From: Spirochaetaceae bacterium
Lineage (GTDB): Bacteria > Spirochaetota > Spirochaetia > B11-G9
NCBI GenBank assembly: GCA_030633365.1
Contig: DAOVSY010000027.1
Span: 1-14,869, forward strand
Direction: 5' to 3'
DNA length: 14,869 nt
Below, piece by piece: positions 1-8,018 of the stretch (position 1 is its first letter; the number at the start of each line of letters is the position of its first letter). The notes beneath the pieces are model-generated. The model had not been told where the DNA came from, searched no databases, and was given only the letters and a program-made list of their open reading frames with translations. Position numbers and translations under genes: made by a program.

Positions 1-518
1 AGGGTTTTGTTCTTACTATTGGACAGTCTGTTCCTGCAATCTATTTCAATGATCTGTTGGGAATTAATAATGATATTCATGGTTTTGAAATATCCGGTAA
101 ACCCAGAGACTTAAACAGACATAAAAGTTATTTGCCGGATATGAAATTGTCAAATCCTGATGATCCTTTTTATAAGGCATATTTACCTCTGTTAAATAAA
201 ATTTTGGAACTACGCACTAGTGATAATGCCTATTATCCGGGGAGTGATAGTTTTGAGTTTACAGCTTTGACAGATACTTTATTTTTAAACCATCCATATC
301 ATGGTGGGGATCATTCTTTAATACTGGGGAATATTTCTGAAAAACCGGTTACTTATAAACTGGATATTTCAACTTTGCAGGGTGTAGATGAAAGTTGGCT
401 GGAATTTAAAAAGGACAATTCTTTAGTGGATGGAATTACAGGATCAAAATACCTGATGGATGAACAGAGATTCTTAAATTTGGAATTGCCGTCTTATGGA
501 ATGCTGTGGCTGAAATAG
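1..518 (+). CDS. Sugar phosphorylase, GH13 subfamily 18-like (C-terminal part, 5' cut by window)
   Basis: The frame is open from base 3 to the TAG at 516-518, so this is the last 171 or so codons of a gene starting upstream. The TTG at 57 is only an internal Leu codon. The visible part begins with the end of a (beta/alpha)8 barrel: VPAIYFNDLLG followed by PRDLNRHK, which matches the PAIYY...RDINR region of sucrose phosphorylase and related GH13_18 enzymes. A helical stretch and a C-terminal beta-rich domain follow, ending LPSYGMLWLK. Such enzymes reversibly phosphorolyse an alpha-glucosidic bond (sucrose, glucosylglycerate or similar) to glucose-1-phosphate in the cytoplasm. The catalytic Asp and Glu lie outside the window, so the substrate cannot be judged. 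The MFS permease gene starts 43 bases downstream on the same strand, suggesting a small sugar-use operon. A GH13 hydrolase is a less likely alternative. Confidence 0.82.
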   Translation, partial: GFVLTIGQSVPAIYFNDLLGINNDIHGFEISGKPRDLNRHKSYLPDMKLSNPDDPFYKAYLPLLNKILELRTSDNAYYPGSDSFEFTALTDTLFLNHPYHGGDHSLILGNISEKPVTYKLDISTLQGVDESWLEFKKDNSLVDGITGSKYLMDEQRFLNLELPSYGMLWLK

Positions 519-561
519 GAATGAATTGTAATTTTTGTTAAAATTATATATACATTTATTT

Positions 562-1755
562 ATGATAAAACCAAAACAGGTCTTTACTGACCCCCATATT
601 AAATCATTCCTATTCAGTATGTTTATTTTTGGTATTGCTGTAGGTTTGTATGGTGGAGCTTTAAATAATTTTTTAGCTGAAGTATTACATATTGATCGTT
701 TTGAAAGAGGGGTAGTGGAGTTTCTTAGGGAGCTTCCTGGTCTGCTTCTTTTTCTTATGCTTGCTTTATTGTACAGAATCCCGGAGAACAAAATTATTAG
801 AATAGCATTTTTTATTGCTCTTTTAGGAATGACCGGTCTGGCTGTTGCTTTAGAAGCCAGATGGGCTGCAATTACTCTTATAGTTCTTTGGAGTACTGGT
901 GAACATCTGGTAATGCCTATCCGTCAGTCTATAGCCATTCACTCTGCACTTCCAGGCAAAGAGGGTGTTGCCATGGGGCTTGCCCGTAGTGCTGGAAATG
1001 TTGGATCTGTTATCGGATTTTATCTGGTTACTGCTCTCTTTATGGGTTTAGGGCATATAGGATCTGTTTCTGTTTTTAGACTTGTTTTTATTATTGGAGC
1101 AGTTTTCACTTTTCTTGCATTAATATTTACTTTCCGATTGAAATCGAGTAAGGCTCATGTAAAACGGCAAAGGTTAATGTTTAGCCGCAAATTTTTACGT
1201 TATTATATATTGGAAATGTTTTTTGGAGCAAGAAAACAAGTGTTTATGACCTTTGCTCCATATGTTTTAATTTTAAATTACGGAGCATCTACCCAGTTTA
1301 TTGCCACTTTGTATGGAATATTTGCTTTGGGTAATATTTTTATGAACCCTATTATGGGACGGTTAGTTGATATTCTTGGATACAGAAAAATTTTGATATT
1401 GGATTCAGGGCTCCTTATAACACTCTGTTTACTTTACGGATATGCCCATCATCTGTTCTCACAACCTGTAGCCTTTATAGTAGTTTCTGTAGTTTTTGTG
1501 TTTGATGCAATGCTCTTTTCTGCAGGTATTGCAAGGGCTGTGTATGTCCGTTCTCTAAGTGAAGGTCAGGAGGAATTAACTGGCACCCTGTCGACCGGAA
1601 TTTCTGTTAATCATTTAATAAGTGTTGTTATTGCCCTCCTGGGTGGTCTTCTATGGGAACAGTTGGGAATGGAAGTATTGTTTACCAGTGCAGCTATTTT
1701 TGGCCTGGGTAGTCTTGTGTTTACTTTGAAATTACCTAAACCGGTGAAATCGTAG
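562..1755 (+). CDS. MFS-family transporter
   Basis: This is a very hydrophobic protein of 397 residues with about 12 predicted membrane segments in two halves, separated by a basic loop (about residues 192-211, KSSKAHVKRQR). The loop after the eighth segment holds a good MFS motif A, GRLVDILGYRK at residues 266-276. The equivalent motif in the first half is absent or degenerate; RFERGVVEFLRELPG at 46-60 occupies that region. The family moves small solutes across the inner membrane, usually with a proton. The substrate is unknown; the upstream sugar phosphorylase makes a sugar or glucoside plausible by context only. The start is uncertain: ATG at 562 gives a typical MFS N-terminus, while TTG at 535 would add nine residues. 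The only Shine-Dalgarno-like AGGA (517-520) overlaps the upstream stop and lies about 14 bases from the TTG. The stop codon lies inside the palindrome at 1752-1780. Confidence 0.84.
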   Translation: MIKPKQVFTDPHIKSFLFSMFIFGIAVGLYGGALNNFLAEVLHIDRFERGVVEFLRELPGLLLFLMLALLYRIPENKIIRIAFFIALLGMTGLAVALEARWAAITLIVLWSTGEHLVMPIRQSIAIHSALPGKEGVAMGLARSAGNVGSVIGFYLVTALFMGLGHIGSVSVFRLVFIIGAVFTFLALIFTFRLKSSKAHVKRQRLMFSRKFLRYYILEMFFGARKQVFMTFAPYVLILNYGASTQFIATLYGIFALGNIFMNPIMGRLVDILGYRKILILDSGLLITLCLLYGYAHHLFSQPVAFIVVSVVFVFDAMLFSAGIARAVYVRSLSEGQEELTGTLSTGISVNHLISVVIALLGGLLWEQLGMEVLFTSAAIFGLGSLVFTLKLPKPVKS

Positions 1756-1780
1756 GGATGGGTTCCAAACCCATCCCTAC
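1752..1780. repeat. Perfect 13-bp palindrome between convergent genes (REP-like element or terminator)
   Basis: The left arm GTAGGGATGGGTT (1752-1764) is exactly complementary to the right arm AACCCATCCCTAC (1768-1780), with the 3-base loop CCA. The TAG stop of the MFS gene is at 1753-1755, within the left arm. The stop of the convergent giant gene begins 3 bases beyond the right arm. Neither strand has a run of T directly after the hairpin, so it is not a textbook intrinsic terminator, although it probably stalls or stabilises both transcript ends. The GTAGGG...CCCTAC form resembles dispersed palindromic repeats I recall from several bacterial genomes. That resemblance is from memory and needs a genome search. 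Confidence 0.8.
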
Positions 1781-1783
1781 AAT

Positions 1784-4700
1784 TTAAAAAATATTAGTTC
1801 TAAGCCCAAATGCTATTCTTGCTTCAACACCTCCGCTTACATCAGAGGATATAAACCAGAGTTGTCCTTCTGTATATAGAGAAAAGGAAGTAAACAGTTT
1901 ACGATCGGGGAGTGTAACCTTTACAAGTTCAATCTGACCTATCAGTGCACCAAGGACAAGCCCCTGATCTGTAAAGCTTATCTCTTCTTCTGACATAGTA
2001 AAATAGTTAAATGTGGCTCCTACAGCAAAAGAAGAGGATAAGAAGTTCCAATCATATCCAAAGAAATATTCATATGGTAGTACAGCAATATTTGCCAGTA
2101 TCTTTGTACCAATAACAAATCCATTAAATCGTCCTGGAGGTGCCATTCCAAGCTGTAATTGAAGTTTTACATTATCATCAAAAAATGTCAGACCAGCACC
2201 TATTTCTGTATATGTAGATCCCAGGAAATGTGCATCAATATATAGTCCCTGGATAAATGATGGTATCTGGTATTTACTTTTATCTCCTTCTCTAAGAGCT
2301 ACTGATATATTTTGTAATCCATATCTATCATTACCTATTCCTGAGATGCTGATAGTATCATTAAATTTCATCCCTTCACCTGGTGCTATCATTTCAATCC
2401 TTGGAGCTATGTCATCTACAATTACTTGTGTTTTTGTTACTGCTGTTGCTCCATCAGAAAATCTTGCTCTGACCAGTATCCCAAGTTCTCCATTTTTTAT
2501 CTCCTGGGTTTCAAGCCTGAACTTCCATACTTCACCCTCTTTTGCTGTATCAAAGGTTCTTCCATTATCTATACTAAATTCTATTTTTTTAATTTCTCTC
2601 TCTTTATTAAAAGCTTTTAGAGCTTTTTCATCCAGTTGAGGTATTTCATAATTATATCCTGCAGTACCTGTTATCCATGGTCTGTTTGAAGCAAAATCTC
2701 CTGCAGAAAAATTATCAATACTTATCCATGGACCGAGTTTACTAAAAGTAATTTCCCTTTCATCCATTTTTAAAATATTCCCATCTGCCAGTTCAACTTC
2801 TAAAGTAAGATTATGAACACCATCTTCAATTTTTTCCTGATCAAGTTTTGCATGAAAATAACCTGAATCTTTTATATCAATTTGGGTTGCCGGAAATCCA
2901 TCTATATATAATGCAGCCTTTGTAGGTTTATTTAGACTTTCAATTTTCCCCTGAATAATCAAACTTCCAGATATAATCTCTCCTTCAGCAGGTGAATAAA
3001 GGATAATTCTGTTATAATTAAGACTTTCAATTTTTTCGATGTTTCTGCTTATGGAAGATATGTTCCCTGCACGATCGGAAGCTGTAACTCTAAGATTTAT
3101 CCATCCCGTGGGGAAGTGAGACATATCAATATTCTGAAGTATTATTTCTTCACCGGGCAAATCTAATGATATTATACTCTCCGGATCATTGATATATTCT
3201 TCTCCAGAGATATTCAGCTTTTGAAGTTCAATATTTACAGCAGCCAGCTCAATATTATCGTTTACCAGCCCTCTTAAATCAAAAGAATCTATAATTTGCA
3301 AGCCATCAAAAATTTGGGGAAGATCAATATTAGGTTCAGTGTTATCTATGTTTATCAGTGAGGTATACAATCCCTCTACATCATTATTATCAATGGCTTT
3401 AATAAGTAAAGAATGTGTTCCATCTTTAATAAGTTCAGTATCCAGAATATATTTCCATTGAACAGAAGTTTGTATTTCATTTGTAATTATAACTTCATTC
3501 TCTTCACTTAAATAATCTGTATCTTCCGGAATCTCAATTTGAGATGAATTTCTTTCATCTTCCGGTGAAAGTTCGTATATTTCGGCATCTCCCAACTCTT
3601 TTTCTGTAGGGGGTAAAATAATTTCTGTTTTGTTAAAAGTATTCCCATTATCATAAGATATAAGTACCTTACTAATTCCATTTTCATCTGAAGATTCACC
3701 AGATATACTAATTTGCCCCATCATTGTATTTTCTATTGATGGTTCTAATAAATGAGAAACAGGCTCATTTTTAGATACATTAAATGTTAGAACTTTTATT
3801 TCACTTTCTACTCCACCAGGATCTACGGCTTTAATCTCAACTTTATGTTTGTTATCTGTTATGTTTCGAATTTGAATTGGAATTTCAAAACTATTTGCAC
3901 CTTCAATTTCTATAAAATCTCCTTCATCTATTCGATATAAAATTTTGTTTATATCGTCATCATCAAATGCCATTCCAGAGATTGTAAAATCATTCTGAAT
4001 TAGTTCCCCCTCTCTGGGAATTTGAATTTGAACTATGGGTTTATCACTTTCCATGTCTATTTTTAAAGATGGTGTAAATATTGTGAAGTTTCCTGCATTA
4101 TCTGTTACTCTTAAGGAATAGACAGTCGTTTCTTCATTATAAAGAGTAAGGTCGATGGGCAGAGTAGGGAAGAGTGTCTCTTTAATTGGAATATATGTTT
4201 CACCATCTTCTGAGAATTCTACAGTCTGTATTTTTTCATTGTCCTGTATTTTAGCAGTAAAAGTAATTTTCCCGTTAGCCGCCAGATCTGGAAGCGGTGT
4301 AATTTGCTCTATTTTTGGAGGGGTACTGTCTTTGATTATTAAAAATTGTCTGACTGTTAGATTCCCAATATTATCGGTGGCCTGGAAATTTAGTAATATT
4401 TCGCCATCTTTTTCATTTTCAAAATTTAGAGTTGTATTAAATACTCCTTCTTCCAGTTCTATTTGTATTGGGCTATTGCTATCTATAGAATATTGAAAAT
4501 TATTAATTCCTACATTGTCTGAGACATTTCCTGAAATATCTATGGAATTAAGAAAAATAGTATCACCGATTTCATTTCTAAATTTAATTTCAGGTGCATT
4601 TATATCAACTCCAATTATAAAAGGCCCCAGAGTCGGAAGGGTTTTTCCAGATATTGTGTTTATAGTAATTGTGCAGTTTTCTGAATAACCCGGGGATGCT

Positions 4701-6682
4701 GCTTTTAAAGTTAGAAGTTTATCCTTTATTATTACTTCCAAAAACTCTGATCCTTCAGATAAAGTAGCTTCTTTAATACTTTCACCGTTAAGAAAGAAAT
4801 TAATTTTTTCTCCTTCCTGTAGCCTGATTGGAGCAGGTGATGTTCCACTGATTGGAAATCTGTTATCTGTTGAATATAGTTTATTATCGACTGGTGCTTT
4901 TACCACTTCTCCTGTTTCGGAATCTGTTCCATGGAGTAAAAGATGAAGTGATTTATTAGTAATTAAACCATATTTATCTGTTATATCAATTGTGAAATCT
5001 AAAAATCCAGAGGATATATTTTTTAATGGAATAGAAAATGTCATTAACCCTGGAGTTTCTGTTTTTTTAAGTGAAAGAGTACCTGTCTCTCCTCCACCAA
5101 TACTCAACATAGCTTTTCCTGTCAGATTATAAATTTGAATAGTCCCATTTATAGATTTGTATTTTCCAGGAATAATTTCCATTCCCTGAAATATATTATT
5201 TGTGCTATCATCTTCTAATAAAGTAAGAGATTCAAAATTAATTTCAGGTTCTTTAAGAACTGTATCAAATGATATTTTTAATTTTTCACTTTCAACATTA
5301 TTAATATCCACAGCATGAATTTCCAGTTTATGAATACCGGAAGAAAGTTTTCCTAAAGATTCATTAAAAGAACGTTGAGTAAGTATACTAACTGGATTAC
5401 TTCCATCCAATACATAGATAATCTCTTTAATTCCATCATCGTCTGTTGCAAATCCAGAAAGAATTCCACCAGTATTGTTCGAATCACTTACCGGAGTTAG
5501 TAATTGTAGATTTGGAAGATCGCCTTCAATATCAAGTTTTAACTGCATTTTATATTCAGTAGTATTTCCAGTAGTATCTGTGAGGGTAAAATTAAGATCG
5601 GTTTTAGCAGCATTTGAATAATCAGCATCATAAAACCAGTATGGGTCTCCAATAGAAAGTGGTATTTCAAATGGTTCACCTTTACCCTGTTTAACTGTTA
5701 GAGACTTGGTTCCTACTTCATCATTAACTCGTCCAACTACTCTAAATTTACCATTAACCTGAAAATCTTCTGTTGGATATAGTATTTCCAACATAGGTTC
5801 TTTATTATCCACAAAAAATAAAAATGCAGAAACAACAACAGATCCCATGTTGTCCGTACTTCTAAACCAGTATATCTGTGGCCCGTCTTCCAGTTCTTTT
5901 GTATCAATTTTTATACTGAAAGAGGATGTTAATTCATTTTTTTTTGTTTTTATTGAAACTTCTGTAAAAGTTTCGCTCCCATCTGTACTTAATTCAAGTT
6001 TTTTAATTCCATTTCTATCATTTACAATTCCATCCAGAGTTACTTTTCCATTTAACAGAGCACCATTTTCAAATGAGGTAACTTCATTTATTGGTTTTGA
6101 TTTATCCATTATAAAATTAACGCTGTAACTATCTCCAACTATTCCATTTCCATCTATACCTCTGGCTGTGATTGTATATTCACCATCTTCAAATCCATCA
6201 GTGTCCAGATAGAAGGACCAGTATTCTGTACCTTCTGCCTCAAAAAATCCTTCTTCATTTATCTGAACTTCTATCTTTGCAACATTGTCATCATCAATAC
6301 ATGTACCAACTATATTTAGATTACCGCCAACCCTCATTCCTGGATTAGGATTTGATATATTTGTAACAGGTTTATCGGACTCTGGATCAATATGAATATT
6401 AAATGGACCTTCGATATATTCATTTCCTGCAAGATCTGTTCCTTTTATAATTATATTATATTTACCTTCGGGATAATCAGAGATATCAAAATCATAGTGC
6501 CAGTTTTCCAGTCCCTCTACCTCAAAATACTGATCTTTATTTGAGATAGTCTGTGTATTCTCTTGTTTTGTTACTGAATTAGGTACAGTGTCAGCATTCT
6601 GTGTTGTTTCTGTTTCTTCCTGAGAGAAAAGATGGATATTAAACAGAAACAGAATTGTAATAAATAATACAGTTTTTTTCAT
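1784..6682 (-). CDS. Giant exported Ig-like repeat protein with C-terminal beta-barrel-like domain
   Basis: The protein has 1632 residues. The start is set at ATG 6682 because it opens a clear Sec signal peptide (MKKTVLFITILFLFNIHLFSQ, then EETET) and has GGAG ten bases upstream; the frame extends further only as non-signal sequence. There is no lipobox Cys. After an acidic stretch come about 14 Ig-like units of 90-100 residues. They are recognised by repeated xIxGxxxDDxGI...IxYSxDG cores and P-containing linkers at about residues 102, 195, 295, 388, 477, 696, 787, 881, 972, 1116, 1225, 1316 and 1425. Units at 477-696 are atypical, and the unit at 972-1116 carries an acidic insert. The last Ig unit is cut short and passes at about 1466 into a segment of alternating hydrophobic strands ending TNIF. 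The likely location is the outer membrane with the Ig region on one side of it. It is probably a structural or adhesive surface protein; no catalytic domain is seen. Only two cysteines are present after the signal peptide. Confidence 0.88.
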   Translation of the reverse strand: MKKTVLFITILFLFNIHLFSQEETETTQNADTVPNSVTKQENTQTISNKDQYFEVEGLENWHYDFDISDYPEGKYNIIIKGTDLAGNEYIEGPFNIHIDPESDKPVTNISNPNPGMRVGGNLNIVGTCIDDDNVAKIEVQINEEGFFEAEGTEYWSFYLDTDGFEDGEYTITARGIDGNGIVGDSYSVNFIMDKSKPINEVTSFENGALLNGKVTLDGIVNDRNGIKKLELSTDGSETFTEVSIKTKKNELTSSFSIKIDTKELEDGPQIYWFRSTDNMGSVVVSAFLFFVDNKEPMLEILYPTEDFQVNGKFRVVGRVNDEVGTKSLTVKQGKGEPFEIPLSIGDPYWFYDADYSNAAKTDLNFTLTDTTGNTTEYKMQLKLDIEGDLPNLQLLTPVSDSNNTGGILSGFATDDDGIKEIIYVLDGSNPVSILTQRSFNESLGKLSSGIHKLEIHAVDINNVESEKLKISFDTVLKEPEINFESLTLLEDDSTNNIFQGMEIIPGKYKSINGTIQIYNLTGKAMLSIGGGETGTLSLKKTETPGLMTFSIPLKNISSGFLDFTIDITDKYGLITNKSLHLLLHGTDSETGEVVKAPVDNKLYSTDNRFPISGTSPAPIRLQEGEKINFFLNGESIKEATLSEGSEFLEVIIKDKLLTLKAASPGYSENCTITINTISGKTLPTLGPFIIGVDINAPEIKFRNEIGDTIFLNSIDISGNVSDNVGINNFQYSIDSNSPIQIELEEGVFNTTLNFENEKDGEILLNFQATDNIGNLTVRQFLIIKDSTPPKIEQITPLPDLAANGKITFTAKIQDNEKIQTVEFSEDGETYIPIKETLFPTLPIDLTLYNEETTVYSLRVTDNAGNFTIFTPSLKIDMESDKPIVQIQIPREGELIQNDFTISGMAFDDDDINKILYRIDEGDFIEIEGANSFEIPIQIRNITDNKHKVEIKAVDPGGVESEIKVLTFNVSKNEPVSHLLEPSIENTMMGQISISGESSDENGISKVLISYDNGNTFNKTEIILPPTEKELGDAEIYELSPEDERNSSQIEIPEDTDYLSEENEVIITNEIQTSVQWKYILDTELIKDGTHSLLIKAIDNNDVEGLYTSLINIDNTEPNIDLPQIFDGLQIIDSFDLRGLVNDNIELAAVNIELQKLNISGEEYINDPESIISLDLPGEEIILQNIDMSHFPTGWINLRVTASDRAGNISSISRNIEKIESLNYNRIILYSPAEGEIISGSLIIQGKIESLNKPTKAALYIDGFPATQIDIKDSGYFHAKLDQEKIEDGVHNLTLEVELADGNILKMDEREITFSKLGPWISIDNFSAGDFASNRPWITGTAGYNYEIPQLDEKALKAFNKEREIKKIEFSIDNGRTFDTAKEGEVWKFRLETQEIKNGELGILVRARFSDGATAVTKTQVIVDDIAPRIEMIAPGEGMKFNDTISISGIGNDRYGLQNISVALREGDKSKYQIPSFIQGLYIDAHFLGSTYTEIGAGLTFFDDNVKLQLQLGMAPPGRFNGFVIGTKILANIAVLPYEYFFGYDWNFLSSSFAVGATFNYFTMSEEEISFTDQGLVLGALIGQIELVKVTLPDRKLFTSFSLYTEGQLWFISSDVSGGVEARIAFGLRTNIF
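1787..2287 (-). other. C-terminal outer-membrane beta-barrel-like domain of the 1632-residue protein
   Basis: Residues about 1466-1632 differ from the Ig region. They are rich in aromatic and small residues in alternating strands, for example GLYIDAHFLG, EIGAGLTFF, VKLQLQLGM, GFVIGTKILANIAVL, SSSFAVGATFNYF, LVLGALIGQIELV, SFSLYTEGQLWF and VEARIAFGLRTNIF. These are joined by short polar turns (DDN, PGRF, SEEE, PDRK, SSD). About eight strands can be drawn, consistent with a small barrel. The final residue is Phe, the usual BAM recognition feature of outer-membrane proteins. The call rests on pattern alone; a soluble beta-sandwich is the main alternative. Confidence 0.6.
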
Positions 6683-6692
6683 AAAATAAAAT

Positions 6693-6696
6693 CTCC
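6693..6696 (-). promoter_or_regulatory. Shine-Dalgarno GGAG deciding the start at 6682
   Basis: Read on the minus strand, CGGAG is followed by ten A/T bases and then ATG (6682-6680). It supports the signal-peptide start over the upstream in-frame ATG at 6793, whose 37 extra residues would bury the signal peptide. Confidence 0.6.
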
Positions 6697-6760
6697 GAGC
6701 GTGTAAAAAATTAAGGTATATAGTAAGTACCTCTAAATTTAATAATTTACAGTACTTTCT

Positions 6761-6790
6761 ATTATAAGTATCGGACTGATGTCTCTTGAA
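6761..6790 (-). promoter_or_regulatory. Candidate promoter for the 1632-residue protein gene
   Basis: On the minus strand there is a perfect -10 box TATAAT (6766-6761). It is preceded at 18 bases by TTCAAG (6790-6785), a weak -35 match. Transcription would begin near 6754, leaving a leader of about 70 bases before the GGAG and ATG. The site lies in the 139-base divergent spacer, so it may be controlled together with the gene starting at 6822. Confidence 0.4.
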
Positions 6791-6821
6791 CAAGATATGT
6801 AAATAATTTATTAATGGTGGT

Positions 6822-7967
6822 ATGGTTAAAAAAAAGATAGTTTATATTAGTATTACTGTAATTTTAGGTTTGATTATAATATTTTTGCTTATAAACTTAA
6901 AATACAATAAGCAGATAAGTAATAGTAATGTAGATCTTAATTTATATGTTCATTTTAATGATCCAAGTAGACTTGAAATATTCAATGAAGAGTTGGATTT
7001 ATTTAATAATTTGGAACCAAGATTCAATATTAACTTATACAATCTTCCTTTTAGTGATCTTGATGATCAATTTAGAAATGGTACTCTTGAACCTCCAGCA
7101 GATATTATTGTAAGCTCTGCCCCTGCCTCTTATGGAAAAGATATATTTATTACTGAACCTATATCCTGGACAGGACAGATATGGACACTTTATTATAATA
7201 AGGATGTTTTAAAGACTATTGGGATAGATCCTGAGAATATGGAGGATGAGATATCTCAGAGTTTTTCAAGTGGATTGATTAGTAGAAAAGGGATGGAGGA
7301 AACATTCTCCATGTTGAAGGATTCTGGTGTAACCCCAATAACTCTTGGAGCCAGGTATGGCTGGCCGCTTGCAGCCTGGATTCAGCATCTGACAGCATTT
7401 TCCGGTGGAATAAGAGAAGCCAGAGAGATGCTTTCGGATTCTTTCGATATAACTTCCCCTTACACAGAGAAGGCTATTCAAAGTTTTTCATTTTTTGTCA
7501 GAAAGGGATGGGTTATAGAGAATTATCTTGATAATGATTGGCCGGATGCTCTTAGGCAATTAATAGATGGTAATGCAGCTTTTTGTCTTTTAAGTGAAAA
7601 TCTTGCTACTTCTATTCCGTCAGATATTAGAAACAGAATAGGGTTTATACCATTTCCCCAGTTCTCAGATGATGAACCGGTTCCATGGAGAGTTGGATCT
7701 CTAATATATCTTGGTGTTCCTTCTTCTTCTCAATATCATGATGACGCATTAAAAGTTCTGAAATTTCTTACCAGTTCAGGTACTACAAGCAGATTAAGTA
7801 AAAATCTTTTTTTACCTTTTTTTGAAAATGACTGGAATATAAATGAAAAAGCTAAATCTGCTGTTCGTGTCATGGAAACTATTCCAAGTATTACATCCAG
7901 AACTGAAAGTCCCGTTATACTGGATATTAAGAATAAAATAATCGAGTTGACTGAGATTAAGAAATAA
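6822..7967 (+). CDS. Membrane-anchored, shortened ABC sugar-binding-protein-like protein
   Basis: The protein has 381 residues. Residues 6-25 form one strong hydrophobic helix after a lysine-rich start (MVKKK). There is no lipobox Cys and no clear signal-peptidase site, so it is probably an uncleaved inner-membrane anchor with a periplasmic domain. The body resembles family-1 extracellular solute-binding proteins (COG1653-like): PADIIVSSAP (92-101), WTGQIWTLYYNKDVLKTIGID (about 116-136), VTPITLGARYGWPLAAW (170-186), then a GFIPFP region and an FLTSSG helix. The segment between PADIIV and WTGQIW is only about 20 residues, much shorter than I expect for this family, so part of the first lobe is missing. 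No permease or ATPase gene is adjacent. It may sense or bind a ligand rather than feed a transporter. GGTGG lies directly before the ATG, a poor ribosome-binding site. Confidence 0.75.
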   Translation: MVKKKIVYISITVILGLIIIFLLINLKYNKQISNSNVDLNLYVHFNDPSRLEIFNEELDLFNNLEPRFNINLYNLPFSDLDDQFRNGTLEPPADIIVSSAPASYGKDIFITEPISWTGQIWTLYYNKDVLKTIGIDPENMEDEISQSFSSGLISRKGMEETFSMLKDSGVTPITLGARYGWPLAAWIQHLTAFSGGIREAREMLSDSFDITSPYTEKAIQSFSFFVRKGWVIENYLDNDWPDALRQLIDGNAAFCLLSENLATSIPSDIRNRIGFIPFPQFSDDEPVPWRVGSLIYLGVPSSSQYHDDALKVLKFLTSSGTTSRLSKNLFLPFFENDWNINEKAKSAVRVMETIPSITSRTESPVILDIKNKIIELTEIKK

Positions 7968-7996
7968 AAAAAGACTGTCCGGTTATTGGACAGTCT
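7965..7996 (-). terminator. Intrinsic terminator of the right-hand giant gene, shared with the convergent gene
   Basis: AGACTGTCC (7972-7980) pairs with GGACAGTCT (7988-7996) around a 7-base loop. On the minus strand the hairpin is followed by seven T residues, then A and TTT, a good rho-independent terminator 22 bases after the TAA at 8021-8019. On the plus strand the tail is AATAATTTTA, a weaker terminator for the gene ending at 7967, whose stop codon sits in the A/T tract. Confidence 0.78.
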
Positions 7997-8018
7997 AATA
8001 ATTTTATACTGATATCTA

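Noticed and set aside
18..29. Twelve-base match ATTGGACAGTCT shared with the terminator at 7985-7996
   Set aside because: At 18-29 it lies in conserved coding sequence, and the flanks do not match; best taken as chance.
57..59. TTG start for a separate small gene at the left edge
   Set aside because: The GH13 signature continues upstream of it in the same open frame (VPAIYFNDL), so it is an internal Leu codon.
474..791. 105-codon minus-strand open frame across the phosphorylase/MFS junction
   Set aside because: It overlaps two convincing plus-strand genes, and its translation has no domain or sensible composition.
6683..6793. Upstream extension of the left-hand giant protein to ATG 6793
   Set aside because: The 37 added residues are not signal-like and would bury a good signal peptide. 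GGAG precedes the ATG at 6682, and the candidate TATAAT box lies within the extension.
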